64,000 nt of DNA from Deltaproteobacteria bacterium (GCA_013349295.1 DUZW01000005.1:54433-118432), one strand, 5' to 3'. Positions 18,469 to 29,214 are shown, counted from the stretch's first letter. A program made the numbers and translations. Notes: generated from the sequence alone by a model not told the origin.

Positions 18469-18921
18469 TTACCCCCTGGCCAGGGTCCGGATGATATCCG
18501 CCTGGCCGACCACGCCTACCAGAGTCCCGTTCCTGAGCACCGGCAGGGTATGGACCTTTTGCTCGGACATAATGGTGGCGATCTCGTCAAGCGGGGTATC
18601 CTCCCCGATCGTCACCAGCGCACGGGAGCAGATATCCCCCACCGTGGCGCCGGTCATCTTGGTAATTTCCTTTTCAACCTTCTTGGCGCGGTCCAGAAAG
18701 ATGACCGAATCCAGGATGGTAATGGCGGTGGGGATATGAAACCGCTTGGTCTGATCCACCAGATCGCTTTCCGTCACCACCCCGATCAGCTGCCCGTCGT
18801 CGTCGACCACCGGCACACCGTTGATACGATGGGACCAGAGAATACCCGCCAGTTTCTCCACCGGCAGATCCTCCTTGACCGAAACAACCTTTTTCGCCAT
18901 GATCTCTTTGGCAATCAACAT
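18469..18921 (-). CDS. Two-CBS-domain protein
   Basis: A 150-aa protein made only of a CBS pair: MLIAKEIMAKKVVSVKEDLP, GVPVVDDDGQLIGVVTESDL, then VGDICSRALVTIGEDTPLDE and HTLPVLRNGTLVGVVGQADI. CBS pairs bind AMP, ATP or SAM and usually regulate a partner. ATG at 18921 lies 6 bp after GGGAGAG. It is convergent with pabBC and followed by nnr about 125 bp upstream on the same strand. Function beyond nucleotide sensing cannot be stated. Confidence 0.9.
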   Translation of the reverse strand: MLIAKEIMAKKVVSVKEDLPVEKLAGILWSHRINGVPVVDDDGQLIGVVTESDLVDQTKRFHIPTAITILDSVIFLDRAKKVEKEITKMTGATVGDICSRALVTIGEDTPLDEIATIMSEQKVHTLPVLRNGTLVGVVGQADIIRTLARG

Positions 18922-19045
18922 GTACTCTCTCCCGTCATGGGTTTATTGAAATCGTGAAAACTGAAAAATTAACGCACCGACACAAAGACGCATAAAAAAA
19001 ACCGCGACAAACCCATTCTACCTCCCTTTCACCCGACATTGCGAC

Positions 19046-20590
19046 TCAAGATTCAAGAAGCTCCTGAAAAGCCGCCGGAATCTCCGCCGCCAACTCACTG
19101 GCCAGAAAGCCGAAAGGACGCCCATCCCTGACAATCCGGTCCGCGGCAAGGCCATGCACATAAACCCCCAGGCAGGAGGCTTCGAAGGGGGGCACACCCT
19201 GCGCCAGCAGACCACCAATGAGGCCGGTCAGCACGTCGCCCATGCCGCCGGCGGCCATGCCGGGGTTGCCTGTGGAGTTTATGGCCAGCCGCCCATCCGG
19301 CGCGGCAATGACCGTGGCCGCTCCCTTCAAGACCAGATACACGCCATGCCGTTTGGCAAAATCCGCCGCCACTGCCCGCCTATTGCCCTGAACCGCCACG
19401 GTTGAAATTCCTGCAAGGCGCGACATTTCTCCCGGGTGAGGAGTTAAAACCCTGGGGCCTGCAGCAAGGACGGCGACCTCGCCGGCAAGCAGGTTGAGGC
19501 CATCGGCGTCAACCACCATGGGCTGCCTCAGATCACGATACAACTTGCGTACCACCTGACCTGTTTCTTCCGCCGTTCCCAGACCGGGCCCGACGGCCAC
19601 TGCCCCCTTGCCATGAACAGCCGCCAGCAGCTGGTCATAATCGGTATCGGAAATACAGTGCTGCGAAAAAGAAAGAACCGCAGTCATGGCCTCGGGCAAT
19701 CCCCCCTGTACCACGCTATTAATCGCCTTTGGCGCGGCAATGGTCACCAGCCCCGCCCCCGACCGCACCCCGCCCAAGCCCCAAAGCACCGCCGCCCCTC
19801 CCTTGCCGAGCGAGCCTGCCAAGGCCAGCAGATGACCAAAGGTCCCCTTATGTGAAGCCAGACCGCGTTCCGGGATCAAACCCTTCACCGAGGCATGATC
19901 CAGCCACTCGACCTTAACCCCGATCCGCTCGACTACCTCGGCGGGAATGCCGATATCAACAACCTCAAGCAGCCCGACATACTCCTTGCCCGGCGGCTCA
20001 ACCTGGGCAAACTTGGGCAACCCATAGGTGCAGGTGAGTCGCGCCCGGACACTGACGCCTTGAGGAGTACCGGTGTCGCTGGCAATCCCGGAGGGGATAT
20101 CCACCGCCACCACCGGCATGGAACTGGCGTTGAGACATCTGATAACCGCGGCGAAGACCCCGGTTATCAGGCTGCGCAACCCCGTGCCGAAAAGAGCGTC
20201 CACCAGAAGATCGCTCTCCGCCACCAACCGCTCCACCCAAGGAAGATCGTCTTCGGCAAGGCAGGTGTAAAGCGGCATGGCCAGCTGCTTGACCCGATCA
20301 AGATTTCTCGCCGCATCCCCCTGCAATTTTCCCAGATCCACCAGACTCACCACCTGTGGCTGGGCGCCCTGCTCCAGCAAAAGACGGGCGATAACCAACC
20401 CATCGCCGCCGTTATTGCCGGGGCCGATAAAAATGAGCACTTTCCGCTCGGCCAGTGGGCCAAAATGGCGAATCATCGCCGCCACCGTGCCCCGCCCGGC
20501 ATTTTCCATCAGCGCCAAGCTCGGAATGCCATATTCCGCACTGGTCAATCTGTCGCACAGCAGCATCTGTTCCGCCGTGGCAATCTTCAT
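19046..20590 (-). CDS. nnr: Bifunctional NAD(P)H-hydrate epimerase / ADP-dependent dehydratase
   Basis: A 514-aa metabolite-repair enzyme that corrects damaged NADHX and NADPHX. The N-terminal epimerase (about 1-215) begins [20 protein letters not shown] and contains FIGPGNNGGDGLVIARLL. The C-terminal dehydratase (about 225-514), a ribokinase-like fold, ends with NPGMAAGGMGDVLTGLIGGL, the nucleotide-binding motif. Its start overlaps the stop of the upstream hybrid kinase in an ATGA, so the two are translated together. That pairing has no obvious metabolic meaning and may be chance operon assembly. Confidence 0.96.
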   Translation of the reverse strand: MKIATAEQMLLCDRLTSAEYGIPSLALMENAGRGTVAAMIRHFGPLAERKVLIFIGPGNNGGDGLVIARLLLEQGAQPQVVSLVDLGKLQGDAARNLDRVKQLAMPLYTCLAEDDLPWVERLVAESDLLVDALFGTGLRSLITGVFAAVIRCLNASSMPVVAVDIPSGIASDTGTPQGVSVRARLTCTYGLPKFAQVEPPGKEYVGLLEVVDIGIPAEVVERIGVKVEWLDHASVKGLIPERGLASHKGTFGHLLALAGSLGKGGAAVLWGLGGVRSGAGLVTIAAPKAINSVVQGGLPEAMTAVLSFSQHCISDTDYDQLLAAVHGKGAVAVGPGLGTAEETGQVVRKLYRDLRQPMVVDADGLNLLAGEVAVLAAGPRVLTPHPGEMSRLAGISTVAVQGNRRAVAADFAKRHGVYLVLKGAATVIAAPDGRLAINSTGNPGMAAGGMGDVLTGLIGGLLAQGVPPFEASCLGVYVHGLAADRIVRDGRPFGFLASELAAEIPAAFQELLES

Positions 20591-23500
20591 CCCGCACCTC
20601 CCTCAACAAGCACCCGGCGAATAAGCCGGGCAAAATCGCCCATCACCACCGGCTTCATAATATACCCGGCAATCCCGATCTGCCTGGCTTTACCTTCGGT
20701 CAACCCCTCGCTGAACCCTGTGCAGATAATAATCGGCATCCCTGGTTTCAACGTGAGAATTTTTTCGGCAAGGGCAACGCCGGTCATGCCGGGCATGGTC
20801 TGGTCTGTAACAACCAGGTCAAACGCATCCGCTCTGTTGCTGAACACATCATAGGCCTCGGCGCTGTTCGAGACAGCCATCACCTTATACCCGAGATATT
20901 CGCTCATTTCCTTGAGCATCTTCAGAACATCTTCCTCGTCGTCAACCAGCAGCAGCCTTTCCGATCCTTGCGGGATAGAGAAATCCACAACCTTGGCCGA
21001 TTGCCCGCCGACATCACAACAGACCGGCAGATACAAGGAAACGGTTGTTCCTTGCCCAGGTTCGCTGTACACGGAAAGATATCCGCCATACCCCTTAACA
21101 ATTCCATACACCAAGGCAAGACCGATGCCGGTGCCCTTGCCCTGTTCCTTGGTGGTGAAATAGGGTTCGAATATCCGCTCCAGAGTGGCCTTGTCCATGC
21201 CGCAACCGGTATCCCCTACCACCAGGCGCAGATATCTGCCCGACCGGAAGTCCTGACCGGACAAGGTCTCTCCCTGACTTACCTCGATCTCCCGCAGGCT
21301 GACTTCCAGCGTGCCCCCACTTTCCTCCATGGCATGAGCCGCATTGGTGCAAAGATTGATAAGAACCTGCTGGATCTGAATGCTATCGGCCATAATACAC
21401 CCACAATCCGTGGCAAGATCCTCACGAAAGACAACCGTGGAGGGCAAGGTGGATCGCAGCATTTTCAGGCATTCCTCCAACACCGGAGGCAACGCAAGAC
21501 AAACAAGTTCCGGCCCTTTCTGCCGACTGAAGGCAAGAATCTGCCGCACTAAATTTTTTGCCCGAAGCGCCGATTTCTTCACCTCTCCCAGATCCTGACG
21601 CATGGGGTCGCCGGGAGGCAACTTGGCCATGACCAGATCGGTATAACCGAGAATCGGGGTGAGCATATTGTTAAAATCATGGGCCACACCGCCGGCCAGA
21701 GTGCCGACGGCCTCTATTTTCTGGGACTGGCGCAGAGCCGTCATGAGCCGCTCGCGCTCTTCAGCGGCGCGGACCCCCTTGATGGCCAAAGCGCACGGCG
21801 TGGCCACCCGGAGCAACAGATCAAGATCTTTTTCCGTATAATCACGCCCAGCATTGGCCACGGCGATCAGGCCGACCAATTGACTCCCCAGCAGCACAGG
21901 CACGGCCAGAAACCGCTGCACCGCGATATCTCCCTCCGCGCAACCAAGCGCGGCATGGCTGTCCGGATCATTGGTATACTCCCCCTGCCCTTCATTGAGT
22001 ACCCGCCCCCACAAACCCGGGTAGCGACCATCCGGACCGGGTGAGAACTCCAGTTCCCGATCCTCCCCGACCCCCATCATCTCCGTGAAAGCATGACAGA
22101 CCAGATGGCCGCTCTTGGCATCGACGATACCCACATAGCCATGCGGACTTGCGGTGAGCTCCCTGGCCGCTGCAAGAATTGTCCGGGCGATGGAGGCCAG
22201 GCTCTGTCCCGAACCGACCAACTGTCCGGCCAGATCGGCCAGGGCCTGCTTTACCGTAAGTTCGTGGGCCAATTGCGCCTGCAGGGCATACTCCTCGGTA
22301 ACATCCCGAAAAACAACGACCACACCGAGATTTTCACCATCCTGCCCCAGAATCGGCGCGGCGCTGTCCGCCACCTGATATTCCTTGCCATCGCGAGCAA
22401 TGAGCACCGTGTGATTACCCAAGCCGACCATCTTGCCGGTCTCAAGAACCAGCGCCACCGGATTAACGGATTTCCCCCCTGTTCCGGAATCGATGATATT
22501 AAAAACTTCGTCGAGCTTCCTGCCGAGAGCCTCGGCCTGGGGCCAGCCGGTCAACTGTTCGGCCACTACATTCATCCGGGTCACCACCCCACAGGTATCG
22601 GTGGTGATCACCGCATCGCCGATGGAACGCAAGGTGACCAGGGCATGTTCCCTTTCTCGCCGCACCTCTTCTTCCGCCGCCCTGCGGGCCGCCCTGTCTG
22701 CCAGATAATTCTCGGCCAGTGCGTCGAGATCCGCGGCCAGCCGGACATGTTCCACCGGCCAACGCCAATTGAGCCTCGGCTTCTTTTTTCCCTCAAGAAT
22801 CGAGGCAAAACCGCCCAGGAGTTGCCCATGCAGATGATTCGCATAATGCGCCATGGCCACCGCCACCCCGACCAACACCATGACCAACGCCAATACGATC
22901 ATGCCGAGATTTTGTTTGTATCGCTGCAACCAGATCTCGATGGCACTTCTGTCCACCGGCTGCCCCACCCAGAGGCTGTTCTCCCCTTCCTCCTCGCCGA
23001 TGAGCGGCAGCCAGACATGGGCCTCACCGCGCAGGTTCTTGAGGATAACCGGCTTCCCATCGTGCATCGCCTGCCGCAGCCTGGGAAAATCAACAAAGGC
23101 TTGCCCCGGCCCTTGCCGGCGGGCCCCATAAACCGCCGAGGCCAGATAAACGCCATCCTGGCTCACCAGATCATATTTCTCCAAGTTTTTGATAAGAAGG
23201 TGGAGATCCAGCGACAGCAAGGCAATGCCGGAAGTTCCGTACGCCTCATTCTGGACCGGAACCCCAAAATAGACGATGAGCTGCCGCAATCTCCCTTCCT
23301 TGTCCAAGGCGCCCACCCCCTGGATTGCGCCGACAAAGGTCGTCCCCGGCAAAAAAACCCTTGCCGTGCGGGACACTTTTTCTTCCATCTTGTCAGGGAT
23401 CTTGGAGGAAACCAACCCGAGTTCGCCGTTTTCCCGGCGACTCACCCGGAACTGCTCCTGGCCCAGCCCATCAAGGACCGACACGGAAAGAACCTCCGGC

Positions 23501-23814
23501 CGATTCCTGAACCAGCGTTTAGCGACCACATCGGAAAGACGCTCCCGCAACTCAACAAGAGGAATCCCTGGCTCAGGACGGCCGACCAGATCCACGGTTT
23601 CCGAGAGCATCCCGAAGATACGCAGTGTTTCCCTGCCCTGTTCCACCCTCCGGCCCAAGGCGGCAAACTCATCCTGCAACCGGGCAAGACGTTGATCTTG
23701 AACCGACTGTTCAAGGGTTGCAATGAGCTGGGGGAGATTGAAAACAATGGAAGTGGCAAGGGGGAACAATCCGATGACAACAAAAACCAGGAAGATTATG
23801 CTTCTCAATCGCAT
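20587..23814 (-). CDS. Hybrid sensor histidine kinase (periplasmic sensor, PAS, GAF, kinase, receiver)
   Basis: A 1075-aa membrane kinase. I start at ATG 23814 ([17 protein letters not shown]), which has GGGGGAG 8 bp upstream; the frame is open 13 codons further. Order: membrane helix 4-27, periplasmic ligand domain to about 295, second helix ([19 protein letters not shown]), PAS about 385-505 ([15 protein letters not shown]), GAF about 530-690, HisKA with the phosphoacceptor in [17 protein letters not shown], HATPase ([19 protein letters not shown]), and a C-terminal receiver with the aspartate in [13 protein letters not shown]. No output domain, so the phosphate probably passes to a separate regulator. 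Its stop overlaps the nnr start. Confidence 0.93.
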   Translation of the reverse strand: MRLRSIIFLVFVVIGLFPLATSIVFNLPQLIATLEQSVQDQRLARLQDEFAALGRRVEQGRETLRIFGMLSETVDLVGRPEPGIPLVELRERLSDVVAKRWFRNRPEVLSVSVLDGLGQEQFRVSRRENGELGLVSSKIPDKMEEKVSRTARVFLPGTTFVGAIQGVGALDKEGRLRQLIVYFGVPVQNEAYGTSGIALLSLDLHLLIKNLEKYDLVSQDGVYLASAVYGARRQGPGQAFVDFPRLRQAMHDGKPVILKNLRGEAHVWLPLIGEEEGENSLWVGQPVDRSAIEIWLQRYKQNLGMIVLALVMVLVGVAVAMAHYANHLHGQLLGGFASILEGKKKPRLNWRWPVEHVRLAADLDALAENYLADRAARRAAEEEVRREREHALVTLRSIGDAVITTDTCGVVTRMNVVAEQLTGWPQAEALGRKLDEVFNIIDSGTGGKSVNPVALVLETGKMVGLGNHTVLIARDGKEYQVADSAAPILGQDGENLGVVVVFRDVTEEYALQAQLAHELTVKQALADLAGQLVGSGQSLASIARTILAAARELTASPHGYVGIVDAKSGHLVCHAFTEMMGVGEDRELEFSPGPDGRYPGLWGRVLNEGQGEYTNDPDSHAALGCAEGDIAVQRFLAVPVLLGSQLVGLIAVANAGRDYTEKDLDLLLRVATPCALAIKGVRAAEERERLMTALRQSQKIEAVGTLAGGVAHDFNNMLTPILGYTDLVMAKLPPGDPMRQDLGEVKKSALRAKNLVRQILAFSRQKGPELVCLALPPVLEECLKMLRSTLPSTVVFREDLATDCGCIMADSIQIQQVLINLCTNAAHAMEESGGTLEVSLREIEVSQGETLSGQDFRSGRYLRLVVGDTGCGMDKATLERIFEPYFTTKEQGKGTGIGLALVYGIVKGYGGYLSVYSEPGQGTTVSLYLPVCCDVGGQSAKVVDFSIPQGSERLLLVDDEEDVLKMLKEMSEYLGYKVMAVSNSAEAYDVFSNRADAFDLVVTDQTMPGMTGVALAEKILTLKPGMPIIICTGFSEGLTEGKARQIGIAGYIMKPVVMGDFARLIRRVLVEGGAG

Positions 23815-24079
23815 GCGGCACGCTCCCCCATAACGTGTTGTTCCATCACACAAGAAAACGATTTACATGGCGTCATACTAGCACATTCAGACATGCACAC
23901 CAGCATTTTCCGCACATTTCCCCCCTGCCGACTGCTATTAAAGCAGAATCTAAACCAACACCGGCGGAATCAGGCTGACACCCGGCGGCAGAAGGACTTC
24001 CAGCCAAGAAAGGTATTGCGCATTGGACTGCCGATGGTATAGTACGAGTCTTCTTTTTGCCCTGAAAAAGCAATAAACA

Positions 24080-24155
24080 GCCCTCGTAGCTCAGTGGATA
24101 GAGCAACCGCCTCCTAAGCGGTAGGCCGCACGTTCAATTCGTGCCGAGGGCACCA
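24080..24155 (+). tRNA. tRNA-Arg (anticodon CCU)
   Basis: A complete 76-nt tRNA. The acceptor GCCCTCG pairs with CGAGGGC, the anticodon stem ACCGC/GCGGT encloses the loop CTCCTAA with anticodon CCT, and the T-arm holds TTCAATT. CCA is encoded. A terminator follows 9 bp later. A partial copy of its 3' half lies at 31066-31114, which marks this gene as a probable integration site. Confidence 0.95.
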
Positions 24156-24511
24156 GTAACAGCAAGGGCTTGGAGACAATCCAAGCCCTTTTTCATGCCA
24201 TTTCTGGGCCACCTCGCAAATTGGCAACAAAACAACCTAAAATCAGTTAGGGGTTGAAAGCAAAAACCGACGAGAGTGAAACAAGGAAGAGTCAAATTTA
24301 CTCATGACTATTTCAGGTAACGGAGGAGGGTCTTTCCGTGCCGAAAGCTTTTCGGCGTCTTGAGGTCGCCACTTTTCCCAACCGATATCAGTAAATCCTG
24401 AACAATAAGTTACGCCATCCAAATTTCCCACCTACGACAAGGATCGCAACACAGCTTTCAGATTAAAGTTTTCCCTTTACCTCTGTATCATATTTCACGT
24501 AACCTATCCCC
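24156..24511. other. Spacer between tRNA-Arg and the HDOD gene
   Basis: About 355 bp, less GC-rich than its surroundings. After the tRNA terminator a 62-codon minus-strand frame (24243-24431) reads as protein-like (GFTDIGWEKWRPQDAEKL) but has no ribosome site or recognised family; it may be a remnant of the gene that once sat next to the attachment site. Confidence 0.35.
24164..24194 (+). terminator. Terminator after tRNA-Arg
   Basis: AAGGGCTTGGA at 24164-24174 pairs perfectly with TCCAAGCCCTT at 24180-24190 around five bases, followed by T residues. It ends the tRNA transcript. Confidence 0.9.
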
Positions 24512-25387
24512 ATGAACCTCCGCGATTTCCTTAAAAAAGTCAAAGATCTGCCCACCATTTCCGCTGTGGCCAACGAGATCAATGTCGCAGACAAGAATGA
24601 CTCGCTCACAGCGAAATCGCTTGGCGCGATTATTACCCGTGATCCTGCCCTCACCGCCAGGGTTCTGAAACTCTCCAACTCCGCTTATTACGGGATGCCA
24701 CGCGAGGTAACCAGCCTCGAACGGGCGGTTACAATTCTTGGTTTTAACACCATCAAAAATCTGGCCCTGACTATCTCCGTTTTCCATGTTTTCAAAACAA
24801 ATGAAGGGCAACTCCTTGACCTGAAGGAACTCTGGTATCATTCCCTCGGGGCTGGCATCGCGGCAAAGCATCTTGCCCTGCACAGTCCGATGCTGGCCGC
24901 AGAGAAAGCCCTGCCCGAGCAGGCCTTTCTCTGCGGCATCCTGCACGACATCGGCAAGATCGCCTTTGCCCAAAATCTACCGACCGAACTGGCCGAGATC
25001 TTACACCAAACCAAAACCGGAACCATTCCCCAGCACGAGATTGAAAAAACCATCCTCGGCTTCAATCATCAAAGGGCCGGGCAGGCCATGGCAAACTCCT
25101 GGAATTTTCCGGAAGATTACCAGACCGTCATCAGGCTGCACCATGCGCCATCTGCCGCCGCCATCGGGGACAACCAAAAAATCCTGACCCTGGTCATCTC
25201 GGTGTATCTGGGCAACAAAATCGCCAAGGCTCTGCATCTTGGCGAAAGCACCGACACCCACATGGCAAAGGTGACGCCGGAGGATCTAAGAAACGTGGGG
25301 ATCAACAAACAGGATCTTCCCGTGGTTATCCAAGAGATCAGAAACGAATTTAGCCAGTGCCTTGAAGCCTGGTCCTATGATCTCTGA
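24512..25387 (+). CDS. HDOD domain signalling protein
   Basis: A 291-aa single-domain HDOD protein. The motifs are typical: ITRDPALTARVLKLSNSAYY, SLERAVTILGFNTIKNLAL, then an HD-like pair in FLCGILHDIGKIAFAQ. HDOD proteins act in signal transduction, often with c-di-GMP or chemotaxis systems, and most are not active phosphodiesterases; here the His-Asp pair (LHDIGK) is kept. It is the only plus-strand gene of the tRNA-flanked segment and is convergent with the HD-GYP regulator, only 20 bp away. Confidence 0.9.
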   Translation: MNLRDFLKKVKDLPTISAVANEINVADKNDSLTAKSLGAIITRDPALTARVLKLSNSAYYGMPREVTSLERAVTILGFNTIKNLALTISVFHVFKTNEGQLLDLKELWYHSLGAGIAAKHLALHSPMLAAEKALPEQAFLCGILHDIGKIAFAQNLPTELAEILHQTKTGTIPQHEIEKTILGFNHQRAGQAMANSWNFPEDYQTVIRLHHAPSAAAIGDNQKILTLVISVYLGNKIAKALHLGESTDTHMAKVTPEDLRNVGINKQDLPVVIQEIRNEFSQCLEAWSYDL

Positions 25388-25407
25388 TTTTCACCCCCTC
25401 CTTCCTC

Positions 25408-26736
25408 TCACCCCTTAACACTGATAAACACCCCCTGTTTTGCCGGATCCAGTTCATAATAACGTTTCAACAACAGGATACTGGCCTGAGCAAGAACGGT
25501 CCCCTTGGTAAGCAAAAGAATCCCTGTTCCGCTGAATACGTCCCTGCTCGCCGTCATCCCCTCCCGCAAATTAGCGGGAAGCAATTCGATCTCAATATGG
25601 TCCATCCTGGGCCGAGTCTTTTTGTGAAATGCCTCGAACTGATCAAGAACCACAGGCATAAGCTTTGGGTCGAAAAATACCCCCCTCAGAGGTTCGATCT
25701 CCTTGCGCACCACCTCAAAACCTGTGGCCCCCATGGCTTTACGGAGCCTCTTATCGATGTAATCGACCAAGGTGATGATCCTGGCCCCAATGGGGATGTC
25801 CGCCTTTTTCAGTCCATCGGGAAACCCGGTGCCGTTATAATTTTCATGATGGGCACGGATGATCACCCCCGCCTCTCGCAATTCATCAATTCGGTCGATG
25901 GCCGTCTGACCCCGTACCGGATGCTGGAGATACTCCTCCCGCTCCGCTAAATTCATCTGCTCGGCCTCCCGCGCCAGCATGACATCTGAAATCCCTATTT
26001 TACCGATATCATGGAGCAGGGCCGCTACCATGATTGTTTCCTGCAAATCACTCTCCAGACCTAGCTGCTTGGCGACATTTACAGAGACCTCCGCGACATT
26101 GCGGGAATGGGTCCGCATTCGCTTGTCACGCAACTCGATGAGCCCGGAAAAGGCAACGATGGTGTTCTTGAAATTGACCCGCAACCTGCCGTGCATCGCA
26201 CGCAGAGCCTCATAGCTCTTTTTGATCTCCACGGTCTGTTCTTGGACCATGGTTTCAAGTTCAGTATTCCACTTCTTCAGATCAGCGTTCTGCTTCTTGA
26301 CAACGGCAGCCAACCGCTTGTTTTCGGTAAGCAGATTATACATATGCAGGGCGCCCTTGACTGCCTGAACAAGCTCGGCATCATTCCAGGGCTTGTTCAG
26401 GTAGCGAAAGGTGCCGCCCCGGTTGATGGCATCAATGGCGGCATTGACATCGGCGTAGCCGGTGAGCAGCATTCTGATGGACTGGGAGGAGATGGCCTTG
26501 GATTTTTCAAGAAAATCAACGCCGTTCATCTCCGGCATCCTCTGGTCGGAGACAATAACACCGACCCCGGCTTCCCTGGCAAGAATTTCCAACCCCTGCG
26601 CCCCGGACGATGCGGTGAAGACCTCAACCTTTTCATCCATAAAAAGCCGTCGCAAGGAGCGCAGGATATTTTCCTCATCGTCCACAAAGAGGATCTTTCC
26701 CTTTTCCGGAAAGGAAGGGCTCGATGTCTCAGTCAT
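25408..26736 (-). CDS. Response regulator with HD-GYP phosphodiesterase domain
   Basis: A 442-aa RpfG-like protein. The start ATG 26736 overlaps the TGA of the upstream regulator and has GGAGAGGAG before it. The receiver (about 13-130) has ILFVDDEEN and the phosphorylatable Asp in VIVSDQRMPEMNG. A coiled linker leads to HD-GYP at about 190-350: LLHDIGKIGISD, then IIRAHHENYNGTGFPDGL. The GYP tripeptide reads GFP here, so c-di-GMP hydrolysis is likely but not certain. A 70-residue tail follows. It is the last gene of the kinase-regulator run. Confidence 0.9.
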   Translation of the reverse strand: MTETSSPSFPEKGKILFVDDEENILRSLRRLFMDEKVEVFTASSGAQGLEILAREAGVGVIVSDQRMPEMNGVDFLEKSKAISSQSIRMLLTGYADVNAAIDAINRGGTFRYLNKPWNDAELVQAVKGALHMYNLLTENKRLAAVVKKQNADLKKWNTELETMVQEQTVEIKKSYEALRAMHGRLRVNFKNTIVAFSGLIELRDKRMRTHSRNVAEVSVNVAKQLGLESDLQETIMVAALLHDIGKIGISDVMLAREAEQMNLAEREEYLQHPVRGQTAIDRIDELREAGVIIRAHHENYNGTGFPDGLKKADIPIGARIITLVDYIDKRLRKAMGATGFEVVRKEIEPLRGVFFDPKLMPVVLDQFEAFHKKTRPRMDHIEIELLPANLREGMTASRDVFSGTGILLLTKGTVLAQASILLLKRYYELDPAKQGVFISVKG

Positions 26737-27608
26737 TGTTTCTCCTCTCCTGTTGCAAGCTGGGCATCGGTCGACGTAATGGTCCTCCCGCAATTCACGA
26801 AATCAAAAACCAGCACCGTTCCCGCCTGCCCATCCTTTTCATTCATCATGGCACCCCGTACGCAGAACTGCTCTCCGGCAAGACCCAGCACCCTGCTGGC
26901 AACCTTGCCCGGCTGCATTTCCTCCAGCAACGCGGCCCACTCCGGAGGCAGAACCTCCGACACCGTCGCACCAAGGAGGGAGTGGCGGAAATCCCGCAGC
27001 AGCTCTTCGGCACAGCGGTTCCGTTGCACAAGTATTCCCTCCCGATCAAAACCAAGCACTCCCATGGGGAGGGTATGAAGAATGACCTGACTATGCCTGA
27101 GCACCTTGTTCTGGAACAAAAGCTCTTCCGTGCGTTCCACCACCTTCTTTTCAAGTGCCGCGGCGATACGGGAAAGTTCACAATTGGCTTCCTGCAGCTT
27201 CATGGTGAGTTCGTTATTTGCCTGGACCAGGAAATAACGCTCCACCGCCTTGGCGATGGTCACCTTGAGTTCATCGTCGTTCCAAGGCTTGGGAATAAAC
27301 TTGTAGATATGGCCTTCATTGATCGCCGCCACCACGGCCGGTGTGTCGGCATAGCCGGAAAGAACAATGCGAACAGAGTTCGGCCAGCGCTCATACACAG
27401 CTTTTAAAAAAGCGACCCCGTCCATCTCCGGCATCCGGTAGTCCGAGATCACCACCTGCACCGGATGATGTTGTTCCAGAAGGACAAGCCCCTCCCGACC
27501 TGATTCCGCGACGAGAATTCCATAATCCTCATCGAGAAAAAGCCGTTTGATGGATTTCAGGACGTTCGGTTCGTCATCCACGCAAAGAATTGTCACGTTT
27601 TCTCCCAT
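26733..27608 (-). CDS. Response regulator with receiver and PAS-like domain
   Basis: A 291-aa regulator. The receiver at residues 5-125 has ILCVDDEPNVLKSIKRLF and Asp in VVISDYRMPEMDG, closely similar to the receiver of the next gene. A coiled coil (about 130-170, ALEKKVVERTEELLF) leads to a PAS-like domain (VILHTLPMGVLGFDREGILV). There is no DNA-binding or enzyme output, so it likely signals through the HD-GYP protein to which it is translationally coupled. The kinase at 27619 ends 10 bp upstream. Confidence 0.88.
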   Translation of the reverse strand: MGENVTILCVDDEPNVLKSIKRLFLDEDYGILVAESGREGLVLLEQHHPVQVVISDYRMPEMDGVAFLKAVYERWPNSVRIVLSGYADTPAVVAAINEGHIYKFIPKPWNDDELKVTIAKAVERYFLVQANNELTMKLQEANCELSRIAAALEKKVVERTEELLFQNKVLRHSQVILHTLPMGVLGFDREGILVQRNRCAEELLRDFRHSLLGATVSEVLPPEWAALLEEMQPGKVASRVLGLAGEQFCVRGAMMNEKDGQAGTVLVFDFVNCGRTITSTDAQLATGEEKQ

Positions 27609-27618
27609 GCCATCGTCC

Positions 27619-29214
27619 TCACTCGGTCTTGATAGGCAAGGTCACGACAAAGGTCGTCCCCTTGCCCGGCTCGCTGGTCACCTCAATTTTACCGTCATGT
27701 TTCTTGGTCACGATATTGTAGGTTATGCTCAATCCCAGTCCAGTGCCCTTACCCACCTCTTTGGTGGTAAAAAACGGATCAAAGATCCTGCTCAGATTTT
27801 CGGGGCTGATGCCGCATCCGGAGTCTGCAATGGCAACGGTTATCTCCGTTGCATGCGCCCTGGTGGAGATCACGATCTCGCCCTGGCCTTCAATGGCTTG
27901 TGCCGCATTGACCAGAAGATTCATGAACACCTGGTTGAGCTGCTGCGGATAACAGCGGATCTGGGGTAAATCGCCATACTCTTTTTTTACAATACATTTA
28001 TATTTGAGTTCATTCCAGATGATGTTTAAGGTGTCCTCCAGACATTGATTGATATCGGCCAGACTGCAGTCGGACTGATCAACCCGGGAAAAGCTTTTCA
28101 AGTTCTGGACAATCTTGCGGACCCGTTCAACGCCGTCCAGGGATTCGGCAACCAGCGAGGGAAGGTCTTCTAAAATAGGTTCGATATTGAACTGCCTGCG
28201 GATCTCGCCAAGGCGTATGGCGCGGTCATCGCCCGTGTCCTGGGAGTAGAGTTCGGCCTGCATCTTCAAAAACTCCGCCATCCGCGCTGCATATTTCTGC
28301 AGAGTCCCCAGGTTGCTGGTGACAAAGCCGATGGGGTTGTTGATCTCGTGGGCAACGCCTGCGGCCAACTGACCGATGGAGGCCATTTTCTCCTGCTGAA
28401 CCAAATGGGACTGTGTTGCCTTCAGTTCATCGTAGGCATTCTGTAACTCACTGTTCTTTTTTTCTATGATCTGCATCAGATGACTGAACTGGATGCCGAT
28501 CCGCAGCACCGGATCATCCGTTGCTTCCTGATAAAAATCGCAGGCCATGCAATCTTTCAATTTATAGGGGAACCTGCCCTTCACCTCCCCCTTGCAGCGG
28601 GTTCCGTCAATGGTCCAGCACTGCAACGGCTCCCGCCCGAAACAGACGCACTCTTTCTGAACGCATTGCCTCGTCTTCCAGCATGGATCCAGCTCCGGAG
28701 GCAGGGTGAAAAAAAAGTCTTCCTTTCTCTCCTCGGTGAGCCGCTGGATCATGGAGGAAATCTCCTCCAGAGCACCTTCAATCTTTTTTCTCTCCCTCTC
28801 GATCTGCAGCTGAATCCGCTTGCGCTCGGAAATATCGTGGAGCGTAATTACGCCCCGGAACTCACCATTCTCTTCCTCCGGAAGATAGCACTCCTGCTGA
28901 AAAATCCTCTTGCTGGGCTCATGAAACCACTCGCGTCGGGATATACCAGCCTGCACACTCTCCGGTCGCATGCCCGCCTCGGCAAAAAGGGCTTCCCAAG
29001 CGCGGCCTAAAATATCACCATACGGTTTTCCCAGCAGATCAGACACCGCCTTGTTGCAACGCTGAACCTTCCCGGCGCCATCGACCAGAAGCACCAGATC
29101 GGCAATCCCGTCCATAACCAGGAGCCATTCGTCCTTAATGCGTTTGACCTGAGCAAAAAGCTGCTTCAGCATCTCATGCTCCCGGCGGGCCATTATCTCC
29201 TGCTGTTTATCCAT
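27619..29214 (-). CDS. Soluble PAS histidine kinase with cysteine-rich insert
   Basis: A 531-aa cytosolic kinase with no membrane helix. A coiled N-terminus and PAS (WLLVMDGIADLVLLVDGAGK) are followed by a cysteine-rich stretch at about 175-225 (CWKTRQCVQKECVCFGREPL, then CMACDFYQEAT), which could carry a metal or Fe-S cluster and sense redox. Then HisKA with His in AAGVAHEINNPIGFVTSNLG and HATPase ending GKGTGLGLSITYNIV. Its output is probably the receiver proteins directly downstream. The 3' half is closely related to the decayed kinase next to it, suggesting local duplication. Confidence 0.9.
   Translation of the reverse strand: MDKQQEIMARREHEMLKQLFAQVKRIKDEWLLVMDGIADLVLLVDGAGKVQRCNKAVSDLLGKPYGDILGRAWEALFAEAGMRPESVQAGISRREWFHEPSKRIFQQECYLPEEENGEFRGVITLHDISERKRIQLQIERERKKIEGALEEISSMIQRLTEERKEDFFFTLPPELDPCWKTRQCVQKECVCFGREPLQCWTIDGTRCKGEVKGRFPYKLKDCMACDFYQEATDDPVLRIGIQFSHLMQIIEKKNSELQNAYDELKATQSHLVQQEKMASIGQLAAGVAHEINNPIGFVTSNLGTLQKYAARMAEFLKMQAELYSQDTGDDRAIRLGEIRRQFNIEPILEDLPSLVAESLDGVERVRKIVQNLKSFSRVDQSDCSLADINQCLEDTLNIIWNELKYKCIVKKEYGDLPQIRCYPQQLNQVFMNLLVNAAQAIEGQGEIVISTRAHATEITVAIADSGCGISPENLSRIFDPFFTTKEVGKGTGLGLSITYNIVTKKHDGKIEVTSEPGKGTTFVVTLPIKTE

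Noticed and set aside
22093..24042. 649-codon plus-strand frame opposite the hybrid kinase
   Set aside because: Fully antisense to a gene with clear domains; composition (many His, Pro, Arg) is typical of a shadow frame.
24224..24250. ACAAAACAAC near the tRNA considered as a third copy of the leader RNA
   Set aside because: Only the ten-base core matches; the central hairpin and the 3' pairing strand are missing.
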